From Planctomycetota bacterium (lineage in GTDB: Bacteria > Planctomycetota > Planctomycetia > Planctomycetales > Planctomycetaceae), in NCBI GenBank assembly GCA_024278285.1, contig JAJRTM010000052.1:1-13844 (forward strand): a stretch of 13,844 nt of DNA. The letters are read 5' to 3'. The notes below the pieces were generated by a model. That model was not told the origin of the DNA. It saw only the letters and a list, made by a program, of their open reading frames with translations, and ran no database searches. The position numbers were made by a program, and so were the translations under genes. The first letter of the stretch is position 1. The number at the start of each line of letters is the position of its first letter. This document shows positions 1 to 5,806 of this stretch, in pieces.

Positions 1-76
1 ATCATTACCGGTCCCATAGCAAAACAACTCAACAAGACATCAAAGCTGGTGAATGTAAAGTGGGGGAAAGGTATCT

Positions 77-256
77 ATGGGCAATTTAACGGTGTCGCAA
101 TTGAAGGAGTTGTTCACGACTAATGGCTCAAATGACGGAGGTTCGCCACCTGTATTGAAGTTTACAACAGCAGGACGGTATAAAGTCGTTGTTACTGTTT
201 ACGATTTTATGAACATGACCAGTCAAGATGACGAAAATCAATGGACGATTCCATAG
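77..256 (+). CDS. 3' end of an unrecognised gene (59-codon open frame, possible frame break upstream)
   Basis: I do not recognise the family. An open frame runs from ATG 77 to TAG 254-256 and its product ends in a soluble, beta-rich looking segment ([19 protein letters not shown], then an acidic stretch and QWTIP). GGGGG-AAAGG at 62-71 could serve as a ribosome binding site, so this could be a short complete gene. It could equally be the end of a longer gene: frame 1 is open from base 1 to a stop at 121-123, and frame 3 is open from base 3 to a stop at 87-89. A slip in the G run at 62-66 would join frame 3 to this frame. The stop lies 22 bp before the pilin start, so the two may be co-transcribed. 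Function unknown. Confidence 0.4.
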   Translation: MGNLTVSQLKELFTTNGSNDGGSPPVLKFTTAGRYKVVVTVYDFMNMTSQDDENQWTIP

Positions 257-278
257 CAAAAATGAGGGTATCATAATC

Positions 279-1139
279 GTGTTAAAAATTTCCTCAAATC
301 GTGGTTTCACTCTTGTTGAATTACTCGTTTCGTTGAGTATTTTCGGCGTACTCGTCGCGTTGTTATTGCCGGCAATTCAACAGGCCAGGGCGACAGCGCG
401 CCGAATGGCTTGCCTTTCGAACTTACGACAAATTGGCGTTGCCGTGCATAGCTACCTTGAGGTCCATCGACAATTCCCGGGACACAGCGATGTTTCCAGA
501 GGATGCCTTTATTCTCTGCTTCCGTTCATCGAACAGGAAACCGTCTTTCGCCAAAACGAGGAAATGTTTCGTTCGACAGGTCAAGGCGGCTTGATACCGA
601 TTATCCCTGTCTATCTTTGTCCCGAAGATCCCATAACCCGAAGTTCGAACGTGACAAGCTACGTTATCAATAAAGGATACGGCCCGGCTCATGGATTTCT
701 CTTTGGGCGAATCGTTTCACCGGCAGATGTTACCGATGGATTGTCATACACTGCGTTTCTGTCGGAAATGGTCACGATCAATCGGCCTGATCATTCTTCT
801 CTTTTTGCAGATTTTGATCACATAGCATCACGCAGCGAACTTGAAGTCCTTGGTGATCACTGTTTACAACAAGCAAATCATGCGGCAGGCCCCGCCGGTG
901 GAGGTTCCGGGCCTGTTGATTCTGGAAACGCAGGATATAACCATTTGCTTCCCCCCAATGCACCCACCTGCCTGTTTTCACCGTATCCTGTCGATATTCA
1001 CCCCGCTGTTGGGGTACATACTCAAGGAGTTAATGTTTTATTAGCCGATGGGTCAGCCCGATTTACCAATGAAAATATTGACCGTGGCATCTGGTGGAAC
1101 CTGGGGACAATTAACAGCGGCGATATTGTGAGTCAATAA
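279..1139 (+). CDS. DUF1559-family type IV pilin-like (pseudopilin) protein
   Basis: Predicted 286-residue pseudopilin. A nine-residue leader ends in Gly9, followed by [27 protein letters not shown], the prepilin peptidase site and hydrophobic helix. Glu at mature position 5 is present (Glu14 of the precursor). The C-terminus carries the DUF1559 hallmark '[11 protein letters not shown]' and '[13 protein letters not shown]'. The family, greatly expanded in Planctomycetes, is normally about 300-350 residues, so this one is at the short end. I chose GTG 279 because GAGGG at 264-268 precedes it at about 10 bp and it gives a normal short leader. An in-frame ATG at 228 would lengthen the leader and overlap the previous frame. 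The protein probably enters the inner membrane and is cleaved and methylated by PilD-like peptidase. The next gene starts 2 bp after its stop, suggesting an operon. The exact role (pilus, secretion or surface structure) is unknown. Confidence 0.88.
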   Translation: MLKISSNRGFTLVELLVSLSIFGVLVALLLPAIQQARATARRMACLSNLRQIGVAVHSYLEVHRQFPGHSDVSRGCLYSLLPFIEQETVFRQNEEMFRSTGQGGLIPIIPVYLCPEDPITRSSNVTSYVINKGYGPAHGFLFGRIVSPADVTDGLSYTAFLSEMVTINRPDHSSLFADFDHIASRSELEVLGDHCLQQANHAAGPAGGGSGPVDSGNAGYNHLLPPNAPTCLFSPYPVDIHPAVGVHTQGVNVLLADGSARFTNENIDRGIWWNLGTINSGDIVSQ

Positions 1140-2452
1140 CTATGAGTAGCACAGAAGATTCAATTTGGCATCGCTACAAAAAGCGAATAATAGTGGTACT
1201 TATACTCCTTGTTCTCCTTCTATTATGGTTCTTATGGCCTCGACCGATTGAAGCGATTCCTGAATTTCAGACGATGAAATATCTTCCGGAAGAAGTGACC
1301 AAAAGTGGAAAATATTTCCCGCTTCCTCATCAGGGAAAGCCACTTCCCGGACGGCCTGATGAGCCGATGCCGATTCCCAGAAAAATCTATGCTGATGTGG
1401 AACTGACCATTAATGGCAAACTTGTTAAACAGCAACCAATCAGACTTCCTGCGGGAAGCACCATTCAGGTTGAAGGTGTCATCTGGGGACAACCTGATTT
1501 GGCGGATGAAGTTTACATAGATGCTGGCATCGGTCTTGTCACACGAGCAAATAACGAAAGAGGATGGATACTACGAGATGTAAACTTTCAAGAAACAAAT
1601 ATGACCACAGTGCCCAAAGGAAATAATCCGTCTGTAAAACGTTGCGCAATTGCAGTAAAGAATTACACATTACCCGAATCACCAGGTGAATATCTCCTGG
1701 TAGTCGTCTCCTCAGCAACAGTAGGTCAAGGAGACCATCCCGGGTTGATCGCGGCAGAATACCAACTTGACCTGGTGGAACCTGGGGACAATTAACAGCG
1801 GCGATATTGTGAGTCAATAACTATGAGTAGCACAGAAGAATCAATTTGGCATCGCTACAAAAAGCGAATAATAGTGATACTTATCCTCCTTGCCCTCCTT
1901 CTATTATGGTTCTTATGGCCTCGACCGATTGAAGCAATTCCTGAATTCCAGACGATGAAATATCTTCCGGAAGAAGTGACCAAAAGTGGAAAATATTTCC
2001 CGCTTCCTCATCAGGGAAAACCACTTCCCGGACGGCCTGATGAGCCGATGCCGATTCCCAAAAAAATCTATGCTGATGTGGAACTGACCATTAATGGCAA
2101 ACCTGTTAAACAGCAACCAATCAGACTTCCTGCAGGAAGCATTATTCAGGTTGAAGGTATCATCTGGGGGCAACCTGATTTGCCGGATAAAGTTTACATA
2201 AGTGCTGGCATCGGTCTTGTCACACGAGCAAATAACGAAAGAGGATGGATACTCAGAGATACCAACTTTCAAAAAACAGATATGACCACCGTCTCAAGAG
2301 GGAAGCACAAGTCGGTTAAACGCTGTGACTTTTCAGTAAAAAATATGGTTTTGCCCGACGAACCGGGGGAGTATTTACTGGTAGTTGTCTCCTCAGCAAC
2401 CGTAGGCCAGGGAGATCATCCCGGACTGATCGCAGCGGAATATCAACTAGAC
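1091..2452 (+). repeat. 681-bp tandem direct duplication (units 1091-1771 and 1772-2452)
   Basis: The two units have exactly the same period: both the junction motif (1091 and 1772) and the gene starts (1142 and 1823) are 681 bp apart. The first 68 bases of the units (1091-1158 and 1772-1839) are identical. Each unit holds the last 49 bases of the pilin coding region, a 2-bp gap and one membrane-protein gene. A third, shorter copy of the junction lies at 2453-2484 (2 mismatches in 32 bases) and then diverges, so each unit is bounded by the same short sequence on both sides. This is what unequal crossing-over between flanking short repeats would leave. Confidence 0.9.
1142..1795 (+). CDS. Membrane-anchored protein of unknown function, tandem copy 1
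   Basis: 217 residues, family not recognised. A short basic cytoplasmic N-terminus (RYKKR, 11-15) is followed by one membrane helix at about 16-33 (IIVVLILLVLLLLWFLWP), so most of the protein should lie outside the inner membrane. The exported part begins with a Pro-rich stretch (34-80) and continues as a likely beta-sandwich-type domain (ADVELTINGK, AGSTIQVEGVIWGQPD, SPGEYLLVVVSSATVGQGDHPG). The start follows the pilin stop by 2 bp, suggesting translational coupling. There is no strong Shine-Dalgarno, only GTGAG inside the pilin's last codons. The last codons (LVEPGDN and stop) are made of the same DNA as the pilin 3' end read in another frame. A DUF1559 gene next to a small anchored partner suggests a joint envelope function, but this is inference. 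Confidence 0.85.
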   Translation: MSSTEDSIWHRYKKRIIVVLILLVLLLLWFLWPRPIEAIPEFQTMKYLPEEVTKSGKYFPLPHQGKPLPGRPDEPMPIPRKIYADVELTINGKLVKQQPIRLPAGSTIQVEGVIWGQPDLADEVYIDAGIGLVTRANNERGWILRDVNFQETNMTTVPKGNNPSVKRCAIAVKNYTLPESPGEYLLVVVSSATVGQGDHPGLIAAEYQLDLVEPGDN

Positions 2453-2476
2453 CTGGTGGAATCTGGGCACAATTAA
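1823..2476 (+). CDS. Membrane-anchored protein of unknown function, tandem copy 2
   Basis: 217 residues, the same length as its upstream neighbour and, by eye, differing at 27 positions (about 88% identical) with no gaps. The membrane helix at about 16-33 and the Pro-rich segment are almost unchanged. Changes concentrate in residues 147-180 (15 of 27 differences), for example NNPSVKRCAIAVKNYTLPES becoming KHKSVKRCDFSVKNMVLPDE. Both copies keep intact reading frames, and changes in the conserved parts are mostly conservative (D6E, V19I, V113I), which suggests both are still functional. Its leader is a copy of the pilin's last 46 bases, now non-coding, so its start context is identical to copy 1. 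Two copies may give a gene-dosage effect or two binding variants; this is inference. Confidence 0.85.
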   Translation: MSSTEESIWHRYKKRIIVILILLALLLLWFLWPRPIEAIPEFQTMKYLPEEVTKSGKYFPLPHQGKPLPGRPDEPMPIPKKIYADVELTINGKPVKQQPIRLPAGSIIQVEGIIWGQPDLPDKVYISAGIGLVTRANNERGWILRDTNFQKTDMTTVSRGKHKSVKRCDFSVKNMVLPDEPGEYLLVVVSSATVGQGDHPGLIAAEYQLDLVESGHN

Positions 2477-2484
2477 CAGCGGCG
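2453..2484 (+). repeat. Third, truncated copy of the duplication junction
   Basis: Bases 2453-2484 match 1091-1122 and 1772-1803 with two substitutions. The match stops abruptly after AACAGCGGCG, and the following sequence (2485-2556) resembles nothing else in the window. It provides the C-terminal codons and stop of copy 2. It marks the right edge of the duplicated array and is the probable recombination partner for the pilin end. Confidence 0.8.
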
Positions 2485-2557
2485 CGGGTGGCCCATGTTA
2501 ATTTATTTACCTGGGCGGCGTAGCCGTAAGAGGCATCTGGGAAAGAGTGATATGTTG

Positions 2558-2643
2558 CTAACAGTAAAAGTTTGCGAACGGCTCGCAAATATTTGAAAAT
2601 CAGTTTTTGGTCACGGTGGTCAGAACAGACCAGTCGTGCTGGG
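2558..2643 (-). repeat. 86-bp dispersed repeat, copy A
   Basis: Matches copy B (3535-3620) at 79 of 86 positions with no indels. It holds two hairpins. The first is TTTGCGA (2571-2577) with TCGCAAA (2583-2589) around ACGGC. The second is CACGGTGGTC (2612-2621) with GACC-A-GTCGTG (2628-2638) around AGAACA, using two G-T wobbles and one bulged A. It ends 16 bp beyond the dehydrogenase stop codon, so the dehydrogenase is bracketed by copies A and B. Strand is given so that it reads in the same sense as copies B and C read toward their genes. I see no gene beginning at its distal end. Confidence 0.85.
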
Positions 2644-2659
2644 TTTTCTTGACAATATA

Positions 2660-3517
2660 TTATTCGCCAGAAACTGACGTGATATGCTCTGGTGTTGTTT
2701 CCTGTGCCTTTATGGCGAAGTCGTGTAATTTTTTTCGTTGAAATTGATAGGCGCTGTCGGCCAGCCAGGGGGAAATTCTTTCCAGATAGTAGCCGAGTTT
2801 TGCAAATGCAGTTACGGTGGTGAGTCTGCGATTTTTTTCGATGGTGCGAATCGATTTTCTCGCGACAACTTCTGCGGAAGTCGTCATCCATTTGGGAGGC
2901 TCTTTTTTGCTACGGCCTTCGGGAAGTAACATGTTTTCAAAAAGATCCGTTCTAACAAATCCGGGGCACATCACACCGACGCCAAGCCCGTAGCGTGCAT
3001 ATTCTGCTCGCAATGCGAGAGAGTAACCGACCAGGCCGTACTTTGTTGCGTGATAAATTGTGTTTCGATTGGAAGGAAGTAAGCCGAAAACACTCGATAC
3101 ATTCAGAATGCGAGATTGTTTATTCGCCAGCAGCAACGGGAAACAGGCATCGCAAAGGCGAATTGGTGCCAGGAAGTTAACAGCCAGTAATCGTTCGCGT
3201 TGCTGGCTACTCATTTGATCGGTTGGTCCGTAGTAAACCAGGCCCGCGTTATTGATTAAGATATCCAGACCGCCCAGTTTGTCAGAAGTTTCTTCAGCGA
3301 TGCTGGGAATTGTTTCTTCTTGAGATAGATCTGCAATAATGGTGTGAACATAGACGCCCTGTTTTCTACACGCAGCAGCGGTTTCTTCAAGTCCGTCAGG
3401 TTGGATGTCGATCAAACAGAGATGTGTATTTCGGCGAGACATTTGCAAGGCGATCGCTCGTCCGATACCTGAAGCAGCCCCTGTTAACAATGCTCGTTTT
3501 CGTTCAATATTGAACAT
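2660..3517 (-). CDS. Short-chain dehydrogenase/reductase (SDR), NAD(P)-dependent
   Basis: 285 residues from ATG 3517. It is a classical SDR: cofactor motif TGAASGIG (12-19), Asp37 at the end of strand beta-2 (usually favouring NAD(H)), ADLS (62-65), NNAG (89-92), Asn114, NVSS with Ser142, YHATK with Tyr155 and Lys159, and PGFVRT after the active site. The catalytic Asn-Ser-Tyr-Lys tetrad is therefore complete. The C-terminal extension beyond the core (about 50 residues, basic) is seen in SDRs acting on lipid or bulky substrates, but the substrate cannot be read from sequence. A longer reading frame to TTG 3565 exists, but its first 16 codons lie inside repeat B and look non-native, so I chose the internal ATG. 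No good Shine-Dalgarno is seen. The gene stands alone, divergent from the oxidoreductase, and is flanked by direct copies of the 86-bp repeat. Confidence 0.9.
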   Translation of the reverse strand: MFNIERKRALLTGAASGIGRAIALQMSRRNTHLCLIDIQPDGLEETAAACRKQGVYVHTIIADLSQEETIPSIAEETSDKLGGLDILINNAGLVYYGPTDQMSSQQRERLLAVNFLAPIRLCDACFPLLLANKQSRILNVSSVFGLLPSNRNTIYHATKYGLVGYSLALRAEYARYGLGVGVMCPGFVRTDLFENMLLPEGRSKKEPPKWMTTSAEVVARKSIRTIEKNRRLTTVTAFAKLGYYLERISPWLADSAYQFQRKKLHDFAIKAQETTPEHITSVSGE

Positions 3518-3524
3518 AAACCGT

Positions 3525-3620
3525 ATCCATATTACTAACGGTAAAAGTTTACGAACGGTTCGCAAATATTAGAAAATCAGTTTTTGGTTACGGCGGTCAG
3601 AACAGACCAGCCGTGCTGGG
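3525..3620 (-). repeat. 86-bp dispersed repeat, copy B, with 10-bp gene-side extension
   Basis: The core is 3535-3620. The extension ATCCATATTA (3525-3534) is shared only with copy C. Read on the minus strand the element leads straight into the dehydrogenase, ending 7 bp before its ATG. A hairpin with ACGGCGGTC (3590-3598) and GACC-A-GCCGT (3605-3614) has nine pairs and one bulged A. A weaker CGAA/TTCG stem lies at 3552-3562. The ATGGAT at the edge is out of frame with the dehydrogenase and opens an eight-codon frame that overlaps its start. Confidence 0.88.
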
Positions 3621-3663
3621 AATATTTGTTTGCAGGAGAAATACTATTTTTTTTGCGTATCCT

Positions 3664-3691
3664 TTGATATTTTGTGACCAATCAGGATAAA
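3664..3691 (+). promoter_or_regulatory. Candidate sigma-70-type promoter of the oxidoreductase gene
   Basis: TTGATA (3664-3669) and GATAAA (3686-3691) are 16 bp apart, matching the housekeeping consensus at 5 of 6 and 4 of 6 positions. Transcription would start near 3698, upstream of both possible start codons. Sequence match only; planctomycete promoters are poorly defined. Confidence 0.3.
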
Positions 3692-3777
3692 CTCATCTTA
3701 TCACAACTGTTACTTTAATGCCCCGCCAAGTTTGTCGAAAGGGGAATACGTTTTCAACTATGGGAGTTCCATCGATA

Positions 3778-5064
3778 ATGTCAGACAACCAGAATAAATC
3801 TCGCCGCTCTTTCCTTAAAACTTCAGCCGTAGGGACTGTCGCGGGTGTCGTTGCTGCTCAGATCATTTCTCCTCGTGCTTTTGCTGACGAAAAAACGGTC
3901 CTCAAAGTTGGCTTGGTCGGCTGCGGCGGTCGGGGAACCGGGGCAGCTCGCGATACTCTTTCAGGAGACCCTAACTGCAAAATCGTTGCGATGGGCGACT
4001 TGTTTCGCGAAAAAGCAGAAGCGTCACTCAAAAACCTGCAAGCGACTGAATACAAAGACCGGGTTGATGTCGATTCCGATAAAATTTTTGATGGTTTCGA
4101 TGCGTATCAAAAAGTGCTTAACTCAGATATTGACATCATCTTGCTGGCAACCCCTCCAGGTTTCCGACCGCTGCAAGTGGAAGCGGCTATCAACGCAGGA
4201 AAACATGTTTTCTGCGAAAAACCGGTCGCTGTCGATCCTGCTGGGTGTCGGCGTGTTCGCGCAGCCGGGGAAGTGGCCAAAGAAAAAGGGTTGACACTCG
4301 TTTCTGGTTTATGCTGGCGATACGAAGATGGCATGAAGGAAATGATGAAGCGGATTCACGATGGAGCGATCGGCGACCTGCAGGCGATCTACAGCACGCG
4401 ATATCTTGGTCCTGTTGGCAGGCGAACACCTCGTACCCCTGGTATGAGTGACATGGAATGGCAGATCAAAAACTGGTACTTCTTCACGTGGCTTTCTGCT
4501 GACTTTTTCGCTGAACAGTTCGTGCATGAAATTGATAAAATTTCCTGGTTGATGCAAAATGAATACCCCACCCGTGTACTGGCAACCGGTGGTCGGGAAA
4601 CACGCATCGGCAAAGAAAATGGCAACATTTTCGATCACTTCGCAGCAACCTACTATTACGAAAATGGCCTTCGCTATTCTGCGACTACCCGTCAACAGGC
4701 CGGCTGCAGTAATGAGTTCCAAGACTTCATTGTCGGAACAGAAGGAACAGCCGACTTGATGAAGTACAAAATTGAAGGCAAGAACGCCTGGCGAAAACGA
4801 AAGAACGTGAATCAAATGTATCACAACGAACACGTTGCGATGTACGATTCAATTCGCAATGGTAAAGCTCTCAATAACACCGAGTATATGGTCAACAGTT
4901 CGTTGATGGGAATTATGGCGAGAATGTCAGCCTACACCGGTAAAGAAGTGACTTGGGAACAGGCACTGAATTCGAAACTCGATCTCAGCCCCAAGTCTTA
5001 CTCCTTCGACGCAGAAGCCCCTTCAGCGGAACCGGCTGTTCCCGGAGTGACTCCGCTGATCTGA
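3778..5064 (+). CDS. TAT-exported Gfo/Idh/MocA-family oxidoreductase
   Basis: 428 residues from ATG 3778, chosen because GGGAG at 3762-3766 precedes it and it puts a twin-arginine motif (SRRSFLKT, 8-15) near the N-terminus. The upstream ATG 3718 would add 20 residues unlike a signal peptide. A hydrophobic stretch and AFA-D (34-37) give a likely signal peptidase site. The mature protein starts with a Rossmann fold, VLKVGLVGCGGRGTG (41-54), and continues with LLATPP (122-127) and HVFCEKPVA (143-151). The lysine of EKP is the family's catalytic residue, followed by the FVHEID segment (248-253). Enzymes of this family use NAD(P) to oxidise or reduce sugars and related polyols, and export via TAT fits a protein folded with its cofactor. 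The C-terminal DLSPKSYSFDAE...PGVTPLI tail marks a large planctomycete subfamily whose substrates are mostly unknown. Transcription probably ends at the terminator at 5182-5217. Confidence 0.93.
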   Translation: MSDNQNKSRRSFLKTSAVGTVAGVVAAQIISPRAFADEKTVLKVGLVGCGGRGTGAARDTLSGDPNCKIVAMGDLFREKAEASLKNLQATEYKDRVDVDSDKIFDGFDAYQKVLNSDIDIILLATPPGFRPLQVEAAINAGKHVFCEKPVAVDPAGCRRVRAAGEVAKEKGLTLVSGLCWRYEDGMKEMMKRIHDGAIGDLQAIYSTRYLGPVGRRTPRTPGMSDMEWQIKNWYFFTWLSADFFAEQFVHEIDKISWLMQNEYPTRVLATGGRETRIGKENGNIFDHFAATYYYENGLRYSATTRQQAGCSNEFQDFIVGTEGTADLMKYKIEGKNAWRKRKNVNQMYHNEHVAMYDSIRNGKALNNTEYMVNSSLMGIMARMSAYTGKEVTWEQALNSKLDLSPKSYSFDAEAPSAEPAVPGVTPLI

Positions 5065-5071
5065 AAAGAGC

Positions 5072-5170
5072 AGGGTACGCTGTGCGTATCTATTTGTGGT
5101 GTACTATCAATAAATGATAGTTGCCATTGTGGTTATCTAGAGTGAATGCTCGGTACGCACAGCGTACCCT
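5072..5170. repeat. Inverted-repeat element with nested hairpin (MITE-like or regulatory palindrome)
   Basis: A 17-base arm at 5072-5088 (AGGGTACGCTGTGCGTA) is perfectly complementary to 5154-5170. Each arm is itself a near-palindrome of the form GTACGC-nnn-GCGTAC. Between them lies a third stem, ACTATCA (5103-5109) with TGATAGT (5115-5121). It begins 7 bp after the oxidoreductase stop and ends just before the intrinsic terminator. No open reading frame lies inside. It may be a non-autonomous mobile element or a paired protein-binding site; no target-site duplication is obvious. Confidence 0.7.
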
Positions 5171-5181
5171 ACGCAACTTCC

Positions 5182-5217
5182 AGGCGAGCGGGGGGTAATA
5201 CCCTTGGCTCGCCTTTT
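5182..5217 (+). terminator. Intrinsic terminator downstream of the oxidoreductase
   Basis: AGGCGAGC (5182-5189) pairs with GCTCGCCT (5207-5214) and the inner GGG/CCC extends the stem. The right arm runs straight into TTTT (5214-5217). The position, about 120 bp after the oxidoreductase stop, fits transcription end for that gene. The TTG at 5204 falls inside the stem, which argues against using it as the start of the next gene. Confidence 0.7.
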
Positions 5218-5245
5218 AATTGACGATTGTGAAGAGGAAATTCCC

Positions 5246-5551
5246 ATGAAAGGCCCCGGCTTACGAATTCATAACGATGTAAGACGCCGTTGGAGATGCC
5301 CCGAAACCGGGAATCTTTTGAAAACCCCAGGCTCGGTCACACACCTCTATTCACCATTCGTCAAACAAGCCCGCTGGATGAAACTCGAAGAAGAATTTTC
5401 CTTAGCCCGCCAACAAACTCCCCTTCAGGAAATTCTGGAAAAAATGGTTATCGATGCCCCTGAAGAAGATGATTCACCCAAAGCGGAGCAGGAAGAACCA
5501 AAGACAGGCGATGAGGAAGTGACTGACAGCGATACCACTTCGGATTCGTAA
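5246..5551 (+). CDS. Small hypothetical protein with degenerate zinc-ribbon-like N-terminus and acidic tail
   Basis: 101 residues from ATG 5246, chosen because GAGG at 5234-5237 precedes it and because the alternative TTG 5204 sits inside a terminator stem. The N-terminus MKGPGLRIHNDVRRRWRCP resembles small planctomycete proteins that, as I recall them, carry a CPxCG zinc ribbon. Here only one Cys remains (CPETG), so metal binding looks lost. The middle part is mixed charged helix (ARWMKLEEEFSLARQQ). The last 35 residues are almost all Asp, Glu, Ser, Thr and Lys, so they are probably disordered. Cytoplasmic, function unknown. It stands between a terminator and ribF and is probably transcribed alone. 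Confidence 0.75.
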   Translation: MKGPGLRIHNDVRRRWRCPETGNLLKTPGSVTHLYSPFVKQARWMKLEEEFSLARQQTPLQEILEKMVIDAPEEDDSPKAEQEEPKTGDEEVTDSDTTSDS

Positions 5552-5806
5552 CTTCAAAAGTGCAAACTGTATTGTTCTCTGACTACTGTTCTCTGGCTTG
5601 GTATTTCAATTCTCAGCCTGCTTTTTACGTCATGCTTTGACGACTCGTTCGCACTTTAGCTGTTAATGGTTACAATTGCCTCTGAGATGAAATGTGATAA
5701 CATTGCTGACTAAAACTGCGTTTGGTAAATGATCGTATCCATGTGCTGAGAGTGGTTTGGAAACATTCAATACGCGAATGCGTATTACTTTAACTCGGCT
5801 GGTAGA
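5552..5806. other. Intergenic region before ribF, with a 7-bp-stem hairpin at 5769-5786
   Basis: 255 bp with no credible coding frame. The only clear structure is AATACGC (5769-5775) and GCGTATT (5780-5786) around GAAT, ending 20 bp before the ribF start codon. It could influence translation or be an operator. I see none of the conserved blocks of an FMN riboswitch and no convincing terminator for the upstream gene. Confidence 0.5.

Noticed and set aside
1142..2476. Assembly artefact creating the tandem duplicate
   Set aside because: The copies differ at many codons (about 27 amino acids), which an assembly error would not produce.
2316..2891. 191-codon minus-strand frame spanning membrane protein copy 2, repeat A and the SDR end
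   Set aside because: It overlaps two supported genes and crosses a repeat, and its composition is that of antisense translation.
2738..3180. Plus-strand open frames opposite the dehydrogenase
   Set aside because: They lie entirely antisense to a well-supported SDR with all catalytic motifs and show no recognisable protein features.
2558..3620. Integron gene cassette flanked by attC sites
   Set aside because: The repeat-gene-repeat layout and a GTTAG motif at the repeat edge suggested it, but the ends of the repeat are not complementary to each other as attC R''/R' boxes must be. The hairpins are internal and no integrase is present.
5072..5170. CRISPR-like array
   Set aside because: Only two arms in inverted orientation, with no regular spacer spacing and no cas genes.
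5552..5806. FMN riboswitch upstream of ribF
   Set aside because: The position is right but the conserved sequence blocks are missing; only a simple hairpin is present.
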